Positions 42,411 through 51,779 of a stretch of 64,000 bases of DNA are shown here, piece after piece (the first letter of the stretch is position 1; each line of letters begins with the position of its first letter). The notes beneath the pieces were generated by a model that saw only the letters and a list, made by a program, of their open reading frames with translations, ran no database searches and had not been told where the DNA came from. Source of the DNA: Chroococcidiopsis sp. CCMEE 29 (GTDB taxonomy: Bacteria > Cyanobacteriota > Cyanobacteriia > Cyanobacteriales > Chroococcidiopsidaceae); assembly GCF_023558375.1 (NCBI RefSeq), contig NZ_CP083761.1, positions 2,536,001 through 2,600,000 of the forward strand. The letters are read 5' to 3'. A program made the position numbers and the translations under genes.

Positions 42411-42654
42411 AAACTTGATCCATTGTCAAAACTTCTCCCTTGCGATATTGCTCTTTTGCTTCGGCAATATCTATCAGCAAATTAGGGTCTTGAAGTAAGC
42501 TAGCTGTCTCAACCCAAGCATCTAATTCTTCTTGGCTAATTAAAACCAAGTTTTTATCGTCCTGAACAATCACAACTCCCCCTGGCTCTGTGCTTGCACG
42601 TTCTATGACTTCATTGAAGTTATTTTTAGCGTATTCAGCTGACACCTGATGCAT
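42403..42654 (-). CDS. Phd/YefM-type antitoxin
   Basis: An 83-residue Phd/YefM-like antitoxin: VSAEYAKNNFNEVIERA, GGVVIVQDDKNLVLISQEELDAWVETASLL, and a C-terminal toxin-binding tail with helix LLIDIAEAKEQYRKGE. ATG 42654 follows AAGGGAAGGA; a GTG at 42681 is possible. It should neutralise the toxin encoded next and repress the operon. Confidence 0.88.
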   Translation of the reverse strand: MHQVSAEYAKNNFNEVIERASTEPGGVVIVQDDKNLVLISQEELDAWVETASLLQDPNLLIDIAEAKEQYRKGEVLTMDQVFG

Positions 42655-42795
42655 ATATTCCTTCCCTTGTAAAACGCTCACTCATAATCAAGTGTACCAA
42701 AAATTACCAGTAACCAGAGATCGCTTATATTTGAGAGCTTTATATTTAATATGTGTGTTTCGGTATTGCTAAGTAATTATGCTAAGTATTAGCAA

Positions 42796-43400
42796 CTAGA
42801 ACATGAAAAGATTGCTCCCATTGTCTAACCATTGAGTTTCCACACTTTCGTCAATTTTATTAAGAGCCTTAACTGATAAACGAATTGCCTCAATACCATT
42901 TTGAGCATCATCAAATGAAGCCATGCCCAAGCTTTCCCAATCATCAATTGTTTCTATACTTACCTTCCTAGTTTTGTAATGAACCAATTTATTTCTCAAA
43001 CCAACCAAGTTGTTTAAACATTGAATAGAATGTGAACCTGGTTCTATAGAATTACCTGTAACAACTTTTGGGACAATAATCCATTTATCAACTAAATTAA
43101 GCCTGTCTAAATACTTAAAGTAATTCTTTGAAGTTTTAGTAATGCCGTAGTGATTGATAAAAGCTTCAGCAGTTAAAGCAGAAAATATAACTGATACTAT
43201 AGAAAAGTGTCTAACTTCCAGCATTTTTTGAAGCAGCCAGTATATATCCGGCTCAGGTATCTTTCCAGATGCTCTAGATAGTAGCCAATACTTTTACTTT
43301 CCCTTTGGTTTATCTGCTCTTTAATCTCTGTTGCCTTATGTAAATTTTGTTTGGCAACTTCAAAATAAAGACTGTAACTTGAAACCTGAAATTCAACCAT
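42796..43400 (-). pseudogene. HEPN-like protein gene, frameshifted
   Basis: Two frames form one gene. The first (ATG 43400) encodes VEFQVSSYSLYFEVAKQNLH then QRESK and goes out of frame; the second continues as YWLLSRASGKIPEPDIYWLL and runs to TAG 42796. One missing base in the A4 tract (plus-strand T4 at 43292-43295) accounts for the break. The joined product of about 200 residues is helical and holds LRNKLVHYK, an R-x4-H motif of the HEPN type (RNase toxins, defence proteins). The break could be real decay or a sequencing error; the C-terminal frame alone could start at ATG 43224. Confidence 0.6.
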
Positions 43401-43430
43401 CTTAATGTTATCAGCATTTTATGGAGAAGT

Positions 43431-43862
43431 TTAGCACTGCATCTGCTCACTCAAACGCTGCTCCAACCGTTCTAGCAAGGTATCTACATCCGCTGCAACT
43501 TGCTCAAAACAAACAGAGGGGGGTGGTTCTGGTTCAAACTGAATTAGCTTAATTTGACCTTTGCCAATACCAACGATCAAAACCTCTTTTTCAGGTTGAT
43601 GAGCATCAACAAATCCCAGGATCTCCTGTATTTGGTTATTTACCTGACTATTTAGTTTCTCTATAGCAGCTTTGGGACAAAAGACAAAATGCGGTGTTGG
43701 TTCAAGATCAATACCCAAAGTATCATCACTGTCTCCCTTTTCCAAAAACAGTCCCCAAGATAGTGCCGCCAATTCTTGCTGATTTTCCTGGGCAAATTGA
43801 GCTAAATGCTGTCTCCAGTTTCCTTCTTCCCCTATAGGCTGGGGGTTACCAAACATGATCAT
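43431..43862 (-). CDS. Hypothetical protein
   Basis: A 143-residue acidic cytosolic protein with no membrane segment. Segments such as WRQHLAQFAQENQQELAALSWGLFLEKGDSD, TLGIDLEPTPHFVFCPKAAIEKLN and EVLIVGIGKGQIKLIQFEP suggest a compact alpha/beta domain with a C-terminal coiled helix (DVDTLLERLEQRL). I recognise no functional family, though it looks like a conserved cyanobacterial type. Alternative ATG two codons downstream. It may be co-transcribed with the upstream ABC exporter gene, 25 bases away. Confidence 0.65.
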   Translation of the reverse strand: MIMFGNPQPIGEEGNWRQHLAQFAQENQQELAALSWGLFLEKGDSDDTLGIDLEPTPHFVFCPKAAIEKLNSQVNNQIQEILGFVDAHQPEKEVLIVGIGKGQIKLIQFEPEPPPSVCFEQVAADVDTLLERLEQRLSEQMQC

Positions 43863-43887
43863 TATCTGCGTTCCGTCGTTGCTAATA

Positions 43888-45711
43888 TCATCTCAAACCT
43901 GACTGTACGCGCCAGAGGCTAGCATAAATCCCCTGTTGCTCTAGCAGTTGTTCATGTGTTCCCCACTCTACCAATTTGCCCAGCTCCATTACATAAATGC
44001 AATCGGCATTGCGAACAGTGGAAAGGCGATGGGCGATCGCAATTGTTGTTCGATTTACAGTAATACGATCGAGCGATCGCTGTATAGCGGCTTCGGTTTC
44101 ATTATCTACTGCCGAGGTAGCCTCATCCAGGATCAAAATCGGTGGATTCTTCAACACCGCACGAGCGATCGCAATCCGTTGCCGTTGTCCACCCGATAAC
44201 TTTTGACCTCTTTCACCCACAATCGTCTCATAAGCCTGGGGTAACTGCATAATAAAATCGTGAGCTTCAGCAATTTTAGCTGCTGCGATCGCTTCATCTA
44301 GAGCAGCATCAGGACTGCCATAGGCAATATTCTCCGCTACAGTGCCATGAAATAGGAAGACATCCTGACTGACTAAGCCAATGCAGGCGCGTAAATCCCT
44401 CAACTTCAGATTGCGTAAATCAATGCCATCGAGGGTGATGTTTCCTGATTGCACTTCGTACAGCCTGAGCAACAGTTTCACCAGTGTACTCTTACCTGAA
44501 CCCGTGGAACCAACGATCGCAATCGTCTGACCCGCAGGAATATGCAGCGAGAGATGTTGAATTACTGGGTTACGCCCATGGTAGGCAAAGGTGACATGCT
44601 TAAACTCCAATTCGCCGCGGACTGAACTGACGGGTAACGGTATATCCCCTGTATGAATGGCGATCGGAGTATCCAGTAGATTCATGACTCGATTAGTAGA
44701 TGCCATCGCCCGTTGATATTGATCGAACGTTTCTCCTAATCTGGTTAAAGGCCAAAGTAAGCGCTGGATGAGGAAAATCAATACGCTGTAAGTGCCTACA
44801 GACATTCTGCCAGCAATCGCTTCTAAACCACCAAACAGCAGCAAGGCTGTGAAACCGACCAAAATGATCATCCGAATTAACGGCACAAACGCAGCAGAAA
44901 GAGCGATCGCCCTCCGGTTACTTTGGCGATAAGCCGCACTTTCATCTCCCAGCCGCGCTGCTTCATATTCTTCTGCCGTAAAGCTTTTAATTGTCGTAAT
45001 ACCCGATAGATTATTTGCTAGCCGCGAGTTAAGCAGACTCACCTTTTCCCGCACCTCAGCATAGCGGGGAGCAAGTAGACGCTGAAAAACAACGGAACCC
45101 CACAAGATAAACGGCATTGGTAGCATCGCCATCCACGCCACGCTGGGAGCCAAAATAAAGAAAGCCCCGCCAATCACCAATACCGTTGTAGTAACTTGGA
45201 TGAGTTCATTGGCTCCGATATCGAGAAACCGCTCCAATTGGTTGATATCATCGCTCAGGATAGACATCAAACCACCTGTACTGCGTTCTTCAAAATAGGC
45301 AAGCTCAAGTTCTTGCAAATGTTTATATGCATCTAGGCGTAATTCGTGCTGAATTGTTTGAGCTAGATTGCGCCACAGTCGAGCGTAGGCATACTCAAAG
45401 GCAGATTCTAGTATCCAAATAATCACGGTGAGGATGGCAAGAATCAGGAATTGTCCAAACACATCTTGCACGCCCCAGCGAGCTAGGATGGAATCCTGTT
45501 GCTGCACGACCACATCAACCGCGATTCCAATTAAGGCGGGTGGCGCTAGGTCAAAGATTTTATTCAGGATTGAGCAAGCAGTCGCCAGCCGAATTTGACG
45601 ACGATATTTGTGACTGTAATCGAGTAAGCGCTTGAGGGGATGACTTTTGCGGGGGCGCTTCCTACTGGTATGTAGACTCTTTCTTGGACGCAGCTTTTTA
45701 AAAACAAACAT
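43888..45711 (-). CDS. ABC exporter half-transporter (TMD-NBD fusion)
   Basis: MsbA/LmrA-like type IV ABC exporter. The six-helix membrane domain covers residues about 30-320 and the ATPase about 360-605: Walker [12 protein letters not shown]-loop LVSQDVFLF, signature [14 protein letters not shown], Walker [13 protein letters not shown] and H-loop IAHRLSTV. A basic N-terminus ([21 protein letters not shown]) precedes the first helix. Works as a homodimer or with another half; the substrate (lipid, drug or peptide) is not evident. ATG 45711 chosen; TTG 45732 is possible. Confidence 0.92.
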   Translation of the reverse strand: MFVFKKLRPRKSLHTSRKRPRKSHPLKRLLDYSHKYRRQIRLATACSILNKIFDLAPPALIGIAVDVVVQQQDSILARWGVQDVFGQFLILAILTVIIWILESAFEYAYARLWRNLAQTIQHELRLDAYKHLQELELAYFEERSTGGLMSILSDDINQLERFLDIGANELIQVTTTVLVIGGAFFILAPSVAWMAMLPMPFILWGSVVFQRLLAPRYAEVREKVSLLNSRLANNLSGITTIKSFTAEEYEAARLGDESAAYRQSNRRAIALSAAFVPLIRMIILVGFTALLLFGGLEAIAGRMSVGTYSVLIFLIQRLLWPLTRLGETFDQYQRAMASTNRVMNLLDTPIAIHTGDIPLPVSSVRGELEFKHVTFAYHGRNPVIQHLSLHIPAGQTIAIVGSTGSGKSTLVKLLLRLYEVQSGNITLDGIDLRNLKLRDLRACIGLVSQDVFLFHGTVAENIAYGSPDAALDEAIAAAKIAEAHDFIMQLPQAYETIVGERGQKLSGGQRQRIAIARAVLKNPPILILDEATSAVDNETEAAIQRSLDRITVNRTTIAIAHRLSTVRNADCIYVMELGKLVEWGTHEQLLEQQGIYASLWRVQSGLR

Positions 45712-45828
45712 AGAATTGTGCAGTGGAGGCAATTGTTAACCTAACTTGCTGTTGTAGAACATAGACACATATCTCTGGGTAGACCTTGATGCCCAAAATT
45801 CAATAGTGCGATCGCTAAATCAAAACAA

Positions 45829-46887
45829 ATGTCATCCCCAAATTTCTTGTTATATGGTGCTAACGGCTACACGGGTGCTTTAATTGCCCGGCTAGCAGTG
45901 CAGCGAGGGCTGCGACCGATCCTCGCAGGACGCAATCCCAACAAAGTTGAACCGCTTTCAATCGAACTAGGTTTGGAGTATCGCGGCTTCACCTTGGAGG
46001 ATCGGGCGACTGTAGACGAGGCTTTGGCAGATGTGGCAGTAGTACTCCATTGTGCTGGTCCCTTTTCCCAGACTTCCCAGCCGATGGTTGCTGGATGCTT
46101 GCGGACAAAGACGCACTATTTAGACATTACCGGAGAAGTGGCAGTATTCGAAGCGATCGCCGCCCAAGATGCAGAGGCAAAAGCTGCCGGAGTCATGCTG
46201 CTTCCCGGCGTAGGTTTCGACGTTGTCCCCTCTGACTGCCTAGCAGCGCACCTTAAGGCACGACTCCCCTCAGCGACATGGCTGGCGCTCGGTTTTCAGG
46301 CAGTAGGGCGGATGTCACGCGGAACCGCCACCACGATGGTAGAAGCCCAGCATCGAGGCGGCTTGGTTAGGCGCGGTGGGGTTCTAACCCCTGTTCCGGT
46401 AGCCTGGAAGACTCGGATCATTGATTTTGGACAAGGTGCACTCGAAGCTACAACGATTCCGTGGGGAGATGTGTCCACTGCATTCTATAGCACAGGCATT
46501 CTAGACATTGAGGTTTATGCAGCATTCCCTGCCTCCACGCGACGGGCAATGGTTGCCAGCCGTTATCTTAGCTGGTTGCTAGGCTTACCTGCGGTGCAAA
46601 GCTTCCAGAAACGTTTGATTCAGAACCAACCACCTGGACCCACCGCTACTGAACGCGCCCAAGGGAGAAGCTTGCTCTGGGGAGAGGTAAAAGACGATTC
46701 TGGCAAGGAGGTGGTTTCTCGATTGCAAGGTCCTGAAGGCTATACTCTCACCGCGATGACAGCGACAGCAATTGTTGAAAAGGTACTGGCGGGACAGGTT
46801 GCTGTAGGTTTCCAGACTCCCTCCTTGGTTTATGGTGCCGACTTCATCCTGGAAATCGAGGGGGTGATGCGGGAAGATTTAGACTGA
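45829..46887 (+). CDS. Saccharopine dehydrogenase-like oxidoreductase
   Basis: NAD(P)-binding protein of the saccharopine dehydrogenase/trans-acting enoyl reductase group. LYGANGYTGALIARLAVQRG is the Rossmann motif, followed by ILAGRNPNKVEPL, VVLHCAGPFSQTSQPMVAGCL and HYLDITGEV, a pattern well conserved in this family. GVGFDVVPSDCLAAHL and RGTATTMVE follow. 352 residues. The substrate is unknown; true lysine saccharopine dehydrogenase activity is unlikely on family grounds. Confidence 0.85.
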   Translation: MSSPNFLLYGANGYTGALIARLAVQRGLRPILAGRNPNKVEPLSIELGLEYRGFTLEDRATVDEALADVAVVLHCAGPFSQTSQPMVAGCLRTKTHYLDITGEVAVFEAIAAQDAEAKAAGVMLLPGVGFDVVPSDCLAAHLKARLPSATWLALGFQAVGRMSRGTATTMVEAQHRGGLVRRGGVLTPVPVAWKTRIIDFGQGALEATTIPWGDVSTAFYSTGILDIEVYAAFPASTRRAMVASRYLSWLLGLPAVQSFQKRLIQNQPPGPTATERAQGRSLLWGEVKDDSGKEVVSRLQGPEGYTLTAMTATAIVEKVLAGQVAVGFQTPSLVYGADFILEIEGVMREDLD

Positions 46888-46915
46888 CAGTAAGAGAACA
46901 AAAGGAGATAAGTGC

Positions 46916-47773
46916 TTGAAAACTGAGTCTTTGCAGAATTGGCAAGCAGTAGTCGGGGGAGCGATCGCCGCAGCAGTTTTGCTGATTGCTCTGAATGCTT
47001 TTGTGATTATTAACCCCGGTGAGGCAGGAGTTATGAGCATCTTGGGTAAAGCCAGAGATGGAGTCTTACTGGAAGGCATCCATTTCAAACCACCGCTGAT
47101 TTCAAAAATTGATGTGTATGATGTGACGGTGCAAAAGTTTGAAGTTCCGGCGCAGAGTTCGACCAAGGATCTTCAGGATCTATCAGCTAGATTCGCCATC
47201 AACTTCCGCCTCGATCCAAGTCAGGTTGTTGAAGTCAGAAGGACACAAGGGACATTACAGAACATCGTCTCAAAAATTATTGCCCCCCAGACTCAAGAAT
47301 CCTTTAAGATTGCAGCTGCTAGGAGAACAGTTGAAGAAGCAATTACCAAAAGAAGTGAATTGAAGGAAGACTTTGATACTGCTTTAGGTGTGCGGTTAGA
47401 CAAATACGGGATTATTGTGCTGGATACAAGCGTTGTCGATCTAACTTTCTCTCCGGAGTTTGCCAGGGCAGTCGAGGAAAAACAAATTGCTGAACAGCGG
47501 GCGCAAAGGGCTGTTTATATAGCGCAAGAAGCTGCACAAGAAGCACAGGCAGATGTCAATCGCGCCAAGGGTAGGGCAGAAGCTCAAAGACTATTAGCTG
47601 AGACTTTGAAAGCGCAAGGAGGTCAGTTGGTGCTTCAGAAGGAAGCGATTGAAGCTTGGAGGAATGGTGGTGCCCAGATGCCCAAAGTCTTGGTCATGGG
47701 TAGTGAGTCTAATAGCAGTGTGCCATTCTTATTCAACCTGGGCAATATCCAGGATGGAGCTACTCCTCAATAG
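46916..47773 (+). CDS. SPFH/prohibitin family protein 1
   Basis: Band-7 membrane scaffold. One N-terminal membrane helix (AIAAAVLLIALNAFVIINPGEAGV), then the SPFH domain (about 35-200, with ILGKARDGVLLEGIHFKPPL and VVDLTFSPEFARAVEEKQIAEQ) and an Ala/Gln-rich coiled coil (AAQEAQADVNRAKGRAEAQRLLAETLKAQG). The start is TTG 46916, supported by AAAGGAG nine bases upstream. Homologues form large rings that protect or sort membrane proteins. Paralogue of the gene at 49193-50035. Confidence 0.9.
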   Translation: MKTESLQNWQAVVGGAIAAAVLLIALNAFVIINPGEAGVMSILGKARDGVLLEGIHFKPPLISKIDVYDVTVQKFEVPAQSSTKDLQDLSARFAINFRLDPSQVVEVRRTQGTLQNIVSKIIAPQTQESFKIAAARRTVEEAITKRSELKEDFDTALGVRLDKYGIIVLDTSVVDLTFSPEFARAVEEKQIAEQRAQRAVYIAQEAAQEAQADVNRAKGRAEAQRLLAETLKAQGGQLVLQKEAIEAWRNGGAQMPKVLVMGSESNSSVPFLFNLGNIQDGATPQ

Positions 47774-47877
47774 CTGCGATCGCATCTTAACCAAAAAGTT
47801 GTCTAGTTTTGGCAAAGCGGCATCTGAGCATTCCCCAATCAAAGGCTTGGGAATGTCAAGATCGAGAAAGATAAAAT

Positions 47878-48951
47878 GTGACCGTAATGCCAATTTCCCC
47901 TATATATACCCAGCAACCTTGGACAGAAACTTACAGCGAAATTATTGATGTACGTTCCCCTAGCGAATTTGCTGAAGACCACATCCCTGAAGCGATTAAC
48001 CTTCCGGTACTGGATGATGCTGAACGCGCTGAGGTAGGAACGATATACAAACAAAGCCCCTTCAGTGCCCGGAAAACTGGCGCTGCCTTGGTAGCCAAGA
48101 ACATCTCCCAGCAGCTAATTGAACACTTTGCCTCAAAACAGAAGGACTACCGCCCTCTGGTTTACTGCTGGCGCGGTGGGCAGCGTTCTAATAGCATGGC
48201 AGCGGTACTGGCGCAAATAGGTTGGAAAGTTACAGTCCTCGACGGAGGGTACAAGACGTATCGGGCTTATGTAAGGCAACAGTTGGAACATCTGCCCGAA
48301 AAATTTACCTATACAGTATTGTGTGGTCTAACCGGAAGCGGTAAGACGCATATTTTACACCAGTTACATCAGCGTGGCGCTCAAGTGCTTGATTTGGAAG
48401 AACTAGCTAATCATCGCGGTTCTCTACTCGGTGAAGAATGGGAAGGGAAACCTGCTGTCCAACCTTCACAGAAATACTTTGAATCTTTACTACTGCAGCA
48501 GCTGCAAAGCTTTGAACCGAGTAAGCCAGTGTGGATAGAGTCGGAAAGCAATAAAATTGGGCGAGTCTATTTACCCCAGTCCCTTTGGCAGAAAATGAAA
48601 CAAGCCAGCTGTGTAGAGATTCAACTACCTATTAATAGTAGAGTGCGGTTTCTTTTACAGGAATACCCGCACTTAGGAACTTACCCCGACCTTTTGATAG
48701 CAAAGCTTGAGAAACTTAAATCTCGATATGGACGGCAGAAATTAAATGAGTGGTATCAGCTGATTGATGCTAGCCAAGGAGAAGATTTTGTCAAAGATTT
48801 ATTATTGTGTCATTATGACCCCACCTATACTCAATCGATCAGGCGAGATTTTCCCAGAGTTGAAACAGTGCTATCTCTCCCAGATTTATCCGCTCCAAGT
48901 GTCGATCAATTGGTAAAGTCTTTGCTGTCAGATTGTGACTCAGTTTCTTAA
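47878..48951 (+). CDS. mnmH: tRNA 2-selenouridine synthase
   Basis: Also called SelU/YbbB: converts 2-thiouridine to 2-selenouridine, via a geranylated form, at the wobble position of some tRNAs. An N-terminal rhodanese domain with Cys97 in VYCWRGGQRS is followed by a P-loop domain with GLTGSGKT at residues 150-157 and ESESNKIGRVYLP. 357 residues. GTG 47878 or ATG 47887 may be the start. No selD lies in the window, so the selenium donor cannot be judged. Flanked on both sides by SPFH genes. Confidence 0.93.
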   Translation: MTVMPISPIYTQQPWTETYSEIIDVRSPSEFAEDHIPEAINLPVLDDAERAEVGTIYKQSPFSARKTGAALVAKNISQQLIEHFASKQKDYRPLVYCWRGGQRSNSMAAVLAQIGWKVTVLDGGYKTYRAYVRQQLEHLPEKFTYTVLCGLTGSGKTHILHQLHQRGAQVLDLEELANHRGSLLGEEWEGKPAVQPSQKYFESLLLQQLQSFEPSKPVWIESESNKIGRVYLPQSLWQKMKQASCVEIQLPINSRVRFLLQEYPHLGTYPDLLIAKLEKLKSRYGRQKLNEWYQLIDASQGEDFVKDLLLCHYDPTYTQSIRRDFPRVETVLSLPDLSAPSVDQLVKSLLSDCDSVS

Positions 48952-49192
48952 GGCGATCGCTTGTTTTGCTGCGTTGAAGTTTAAAATTAGCTCTCGACAA
49001 CGACCGCATTTTCTGATATATTTGTTTTATAATAGTAATATTGACAAAAATTTTATTGAGACAAATACTTCCATTATTAAAATATACCATGTTAGCAACT
49101 ATATAGCAAGCTACTACTTTAACTAACAAGAAAATTTTTGCTCGTGGCAATTTGGATTTAACCACTTCTATCGCAGCAATGAATAATTGGTA

Positions 49193-50035
49193 TCATTTAG
49201 GTTTCTGCTGGGTAGACAAGCTGGCAGGATCAATGTTAATTAATGGCAGCGTACCATTGCCTCCCATAACCGTTGGGAAGCGCCCATCCCACTTTTCTAT
49301 TGCTTGTTTTTGTAACAGTTCTGGCGTTAAAGTTAGCCGCTGTAATCTTTGCGCCTCGGCTTGACCTTTAGCTCGATTTACTTCGCCAATCGCTTCCTTA
49401 GATGCTTTGACTGCAATAAATTCTGCCTGCTTTGCTTCTTGTTCAGCTATCTGTTTCGCTTCAATCGCTTTACTAAACTCTGGTGAAAAAGCAAAATCAA
49501 CCAGGGAAACATCATCTACAATCACACCATAAGCTGCAAGACGAGTTTCGAGATTGCGGTCAATTTCTTCTTTCAAATCCGTTCTTCTAGTGATAATTTC
49601 TTCGGCTGTTTTTTTCGCAGTTGCTGCCTTAAGTACTTCAGAAACAGCAGGAGTGATAATTCCAGTAACAATTTGCTGCTGATCGCCAACTTGTTGAAAA
49701 ATTTTGTTAACTCGTGCTGGATCAATATGCCAATTGATGGCAAGTTCTGTTGTAACTCTTTGTAAATCTTTAGAAGCAGCATCGGCATTGAAAGTATTTT
49801 GTTGAACGCGAACGCTGAGTCTTTTCACTGATGTCACAACCGGGATGATTGGGTGGATGCCTTCATCCAATACCCCATCCTGGACTTTGCCAAATTGCAT
49901 GATAACACCTCGTTCTCCAGCATTCACAATCGCAAAAGGTCGGAATAGAATCGCTCCAAGTAGTAGGAATATACCCCCAGCTAGGAAAACACCAACCTTA
50001 AAATTATCAGTAACTGCTATTCTGCTGCTTTGCAT
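49193..50035 (-). CDS. SPFH/prohibitin family protein 2
   Basis: Same architecture as the protein at 46916-47773: membrane helix (VGVFLAGGIFLLLGAILFRPFAIV), SPFH domain (GERGVIMQFGKVQDGVLDEGIHPIIPVV; SLVDFAFSPEFSKAIEAKQIAEQEAKQAE) and a C-terminal coiled coil (GEVNRAKGQAEAQRLQRLTLTPELLQKQAIEKWDG). Clearly paralogous but diverged. Probably a hetero- or homo-oligomeric membrane ring. ATG at 50035. Transcribed towards mnmH. Confidence 0.9.
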   Translation of the reverse strand: MQSSRIAVTDNFKVGVFLAGGIFLLLGAILFRPFAIVNAGERGVIMQFGKVQDGVLDEGIHPIIPVVTSVKRLSVRVQQNTFNADAASKDLQRVTTELAINWHIDPARVNKIFQQVGDQQQIVTGIITPAVSEVLKAATAKKTAEEIITRRTDLKEEIDRNLETRLAAYGVIVDDVSLVDFAFSPEFSKAIEAKQIAEQEAKQAEFIAVKASKEAIGEVNRAKGQAEAQRLQRLTLTPELLQKQAIEKWDGRFPTVMGGNGTLPLINIDPASLSTQQKPK

Positions 50036-50213
50036 ATTAAATGGTTAAATAAGGGACTGTCATAAGTTGCTGGCATTCCTTATTCAATGTATTTAGCAAT
50101 CAATATTTTGAAGTCAGGAAAACCACTGAAAAGTTTTCAGCTTACCTATGAAGACTGCAACACCACTGATAGTGATGTTTCCGGAAGGTACAACAATTTA
50201 AACTTTTAGAATT

Positions 50214-50879
50214 ATGAAAATTTCTCAACGTCATGCTTGGCCTCTGACTGTGGAAGAAGCGATCGCCATCCAACAACAGCTTAGAGGAGAAATAATTACC
50301 TCAGATCAACTGAAGGAACCAGTGCAGTATGTGGCTGGGGTAGATATGGGTTTCGAGGCAGCTGGTACGATTAGTCGGGCAGCGGTGGCTGTGCTGAGTT
50401 TTCCAGATTTGCAATTGCAAGAGTCAGCGATCGCTCGTCGTCCTACCTCTTTTCCCTATGTCCCAGGGTTCCTCTCATTTCGGGAAATCCCAGCTGTGCT
50501 AGATGCATTGGAAAAAATCAGCACCGTACCAGACTTAATCCTATGTGACGGTCAGGGCATTGCCCATCCTCGTCGGTTGGGTATCGCTTGCCATTTAGGG
50601 CTGATTGTGGACATACCAACAATAGGTGTGGCGAAGTCTTTGCTGATTGGCAAACATCAGGAAGTGCCAGATTCACGAGGCAGCTGGCAACCTCTGATCA
50701 ATCGGGGTGAAACAATTGGAGCAGTGCTACGGACACGGGTTGGCACCAAGCCACTTTATGTTTCCAGCGGTCATCGGGTGAGTCTGCCAACGGCAATTGA
50801 TTATGTGTTGCGTTGCACGCCGAAATATCGGTTGCCAGAAACTACCCGCATTGCTGACAAACTTGCCTCTGGAAAGTAG
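50214..50879 (+). CDS. nfi: Endonuclease V
   Basis: Repair enzyme that cuts DNA 3' to deaminated adenine (inosine). Catalytic segments are visible: VAGVDMGF (Asp44), PDLILCDGQGIAHPRRLGIA, IGVAKSLLIG and the C-terminal VSSGHRVSLPTAIDYVL. 221 residues, normal length. A dispersed repeat begins at the base after the stop codon. Confidence 0.93.
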   Translation: MKISQRHAWPLTVEEAIAIQQQLRGEIITSDQLKEPVQYVAGVDMGFEAAGTISRAAVAVLSFPDLQLQESAIARRPTSFPYVPGFLSFREIPAVLDALEKISTVPDLILCDGQGIAHPRRLGIACHLGLIVDIPTIGVAKSLLIGKHQEVPDSRGSWQPLINRGETIGAVLRTRVGTKPLYVSSGHRVSLPTAIDYVLRCTPKYRLPETTRIADKLASGK

Positions 50880-50942
50880 CAGGGGGAGCAGGGGAACTCG
50901 GGGCCCCCACGAAGTGGGGATTAGGGGCAGCAGGGGGAGAAA
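50880..50942 (-). repeat. Inverted copy of the CCCCAC-GTGGGG module
   Basis: Reverse orientation of the module seen at 7345 and 36684: GCAGGGGGAGCAGGGGAACT, then CCCCCAC-gaa-GTGGGG and ATTAGGGGCAGCAGGGGGAG. It starts immediately after the nfi stop. Confidence 0.9.
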
Positions 50943-50978
50943 GAACACAATTAGGGTCGATCTTTCAAGATCCTGATC

Positions 50979-51515
50979 TTAGAATCTCTGTGATTCTTCC
51001 GGCGCGACAGCCCCTGGTTGATTCAGGTAGTAGTTTTTGGCAGCATCATTCTGGTAGACGCAATTAATTTCCGGTGAACTTCCTAAGTCACCAGTGAAGG
51101 CAAATGTATTCATCCGGTTCTTGCAATCCCGCACTTGATTCGATGACACTAGTCTTCGTTGCTCTAAAATTGCCCAATTATTGGAACGCATTACGCATCC
51201 AGGTCTAAGACTAGGCTGAGCTACATAGACACTGAAGGGGTTTAGCGATACAAACAAGCGCGTGTCCATGACCATAGCGCTGGCTCCATACTGCACGCAC
51301 AGCTCAGGATTCGGCGCACTGGCATCAATGAATTCACGGGAAGCCACGTTTGACGGGCTCAGAGTCGCTGTCGAACTAAAGGCAATGCCAATCCCAATTC
51401 CCAAAATAAACACCCCAGCAAGAATAAACATGGAGGTGTAGTTTAAGGCACTTAATGCCTTAGATGTGAAGGCGGGAGCTTTAGTAGCGTTGGGTTTAGT
51501 AGATTTACGTTTCAT
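50979..51515 (-). CDS. DUF3172 family membrane protein
   Basis: Conserved in cyanobacteria and plastids, function unknown. A basic N-terminus is followed by one membrane helix (YTSMFILAGVFILGIGIGIAFS), then the DUF3172 domain: FIDASAPNPELCVQYGASAMVMDTRLFVSLNPF, RPGCVMRSNNWAILEQRRLV, VRDCKNRMNTFAFTGDLGSSPEINCVYQNDAA. Conserved Cys residues suggest a lumenal disulfide domain, which would fit a thylakoid membrane location (inference). 178 residues, ATG 51515. Confidence 0.88.
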   Translation of the reverse strand: MKRKSTKPNATKAPAFTSKALSALNYTSMFILAGVFILGIGIGIAFSSTATLSPSNVASREFIDASAPNPELCVQYGASAMVMDTRLFVSLNPFSVYVAQPSLRPGCVMRSNNWAILEQRRLVSSNQVRDCKNRMNTFAFTGDLGSSPEINCVYQNDAAKNYYLNQPGAVAPEESQRF

Positions 51516-51779
51516 CTTTGCTGAATCAATTTCAACCAGATTTGATAGGGAGTCATTGCGATCGCTCTCCTTATCCCAGTATGCAGCTATTATTACCTAC
51601 CTGTGTTGAAAATAGGGTAAGCCTGCCTTTTTGGAGCTTACAACTGAGTAATTCTGCTCTGAGACAACTTAGCGAAGTATGTTTCCTTTTACACGTTGAG
51701 TAGCACCGAATCTGTCCACAGTCGGTTGAGCTTTTGTTAAATGTAAATTAAAAGTTACCAAATATCGCTTACATTTAAC

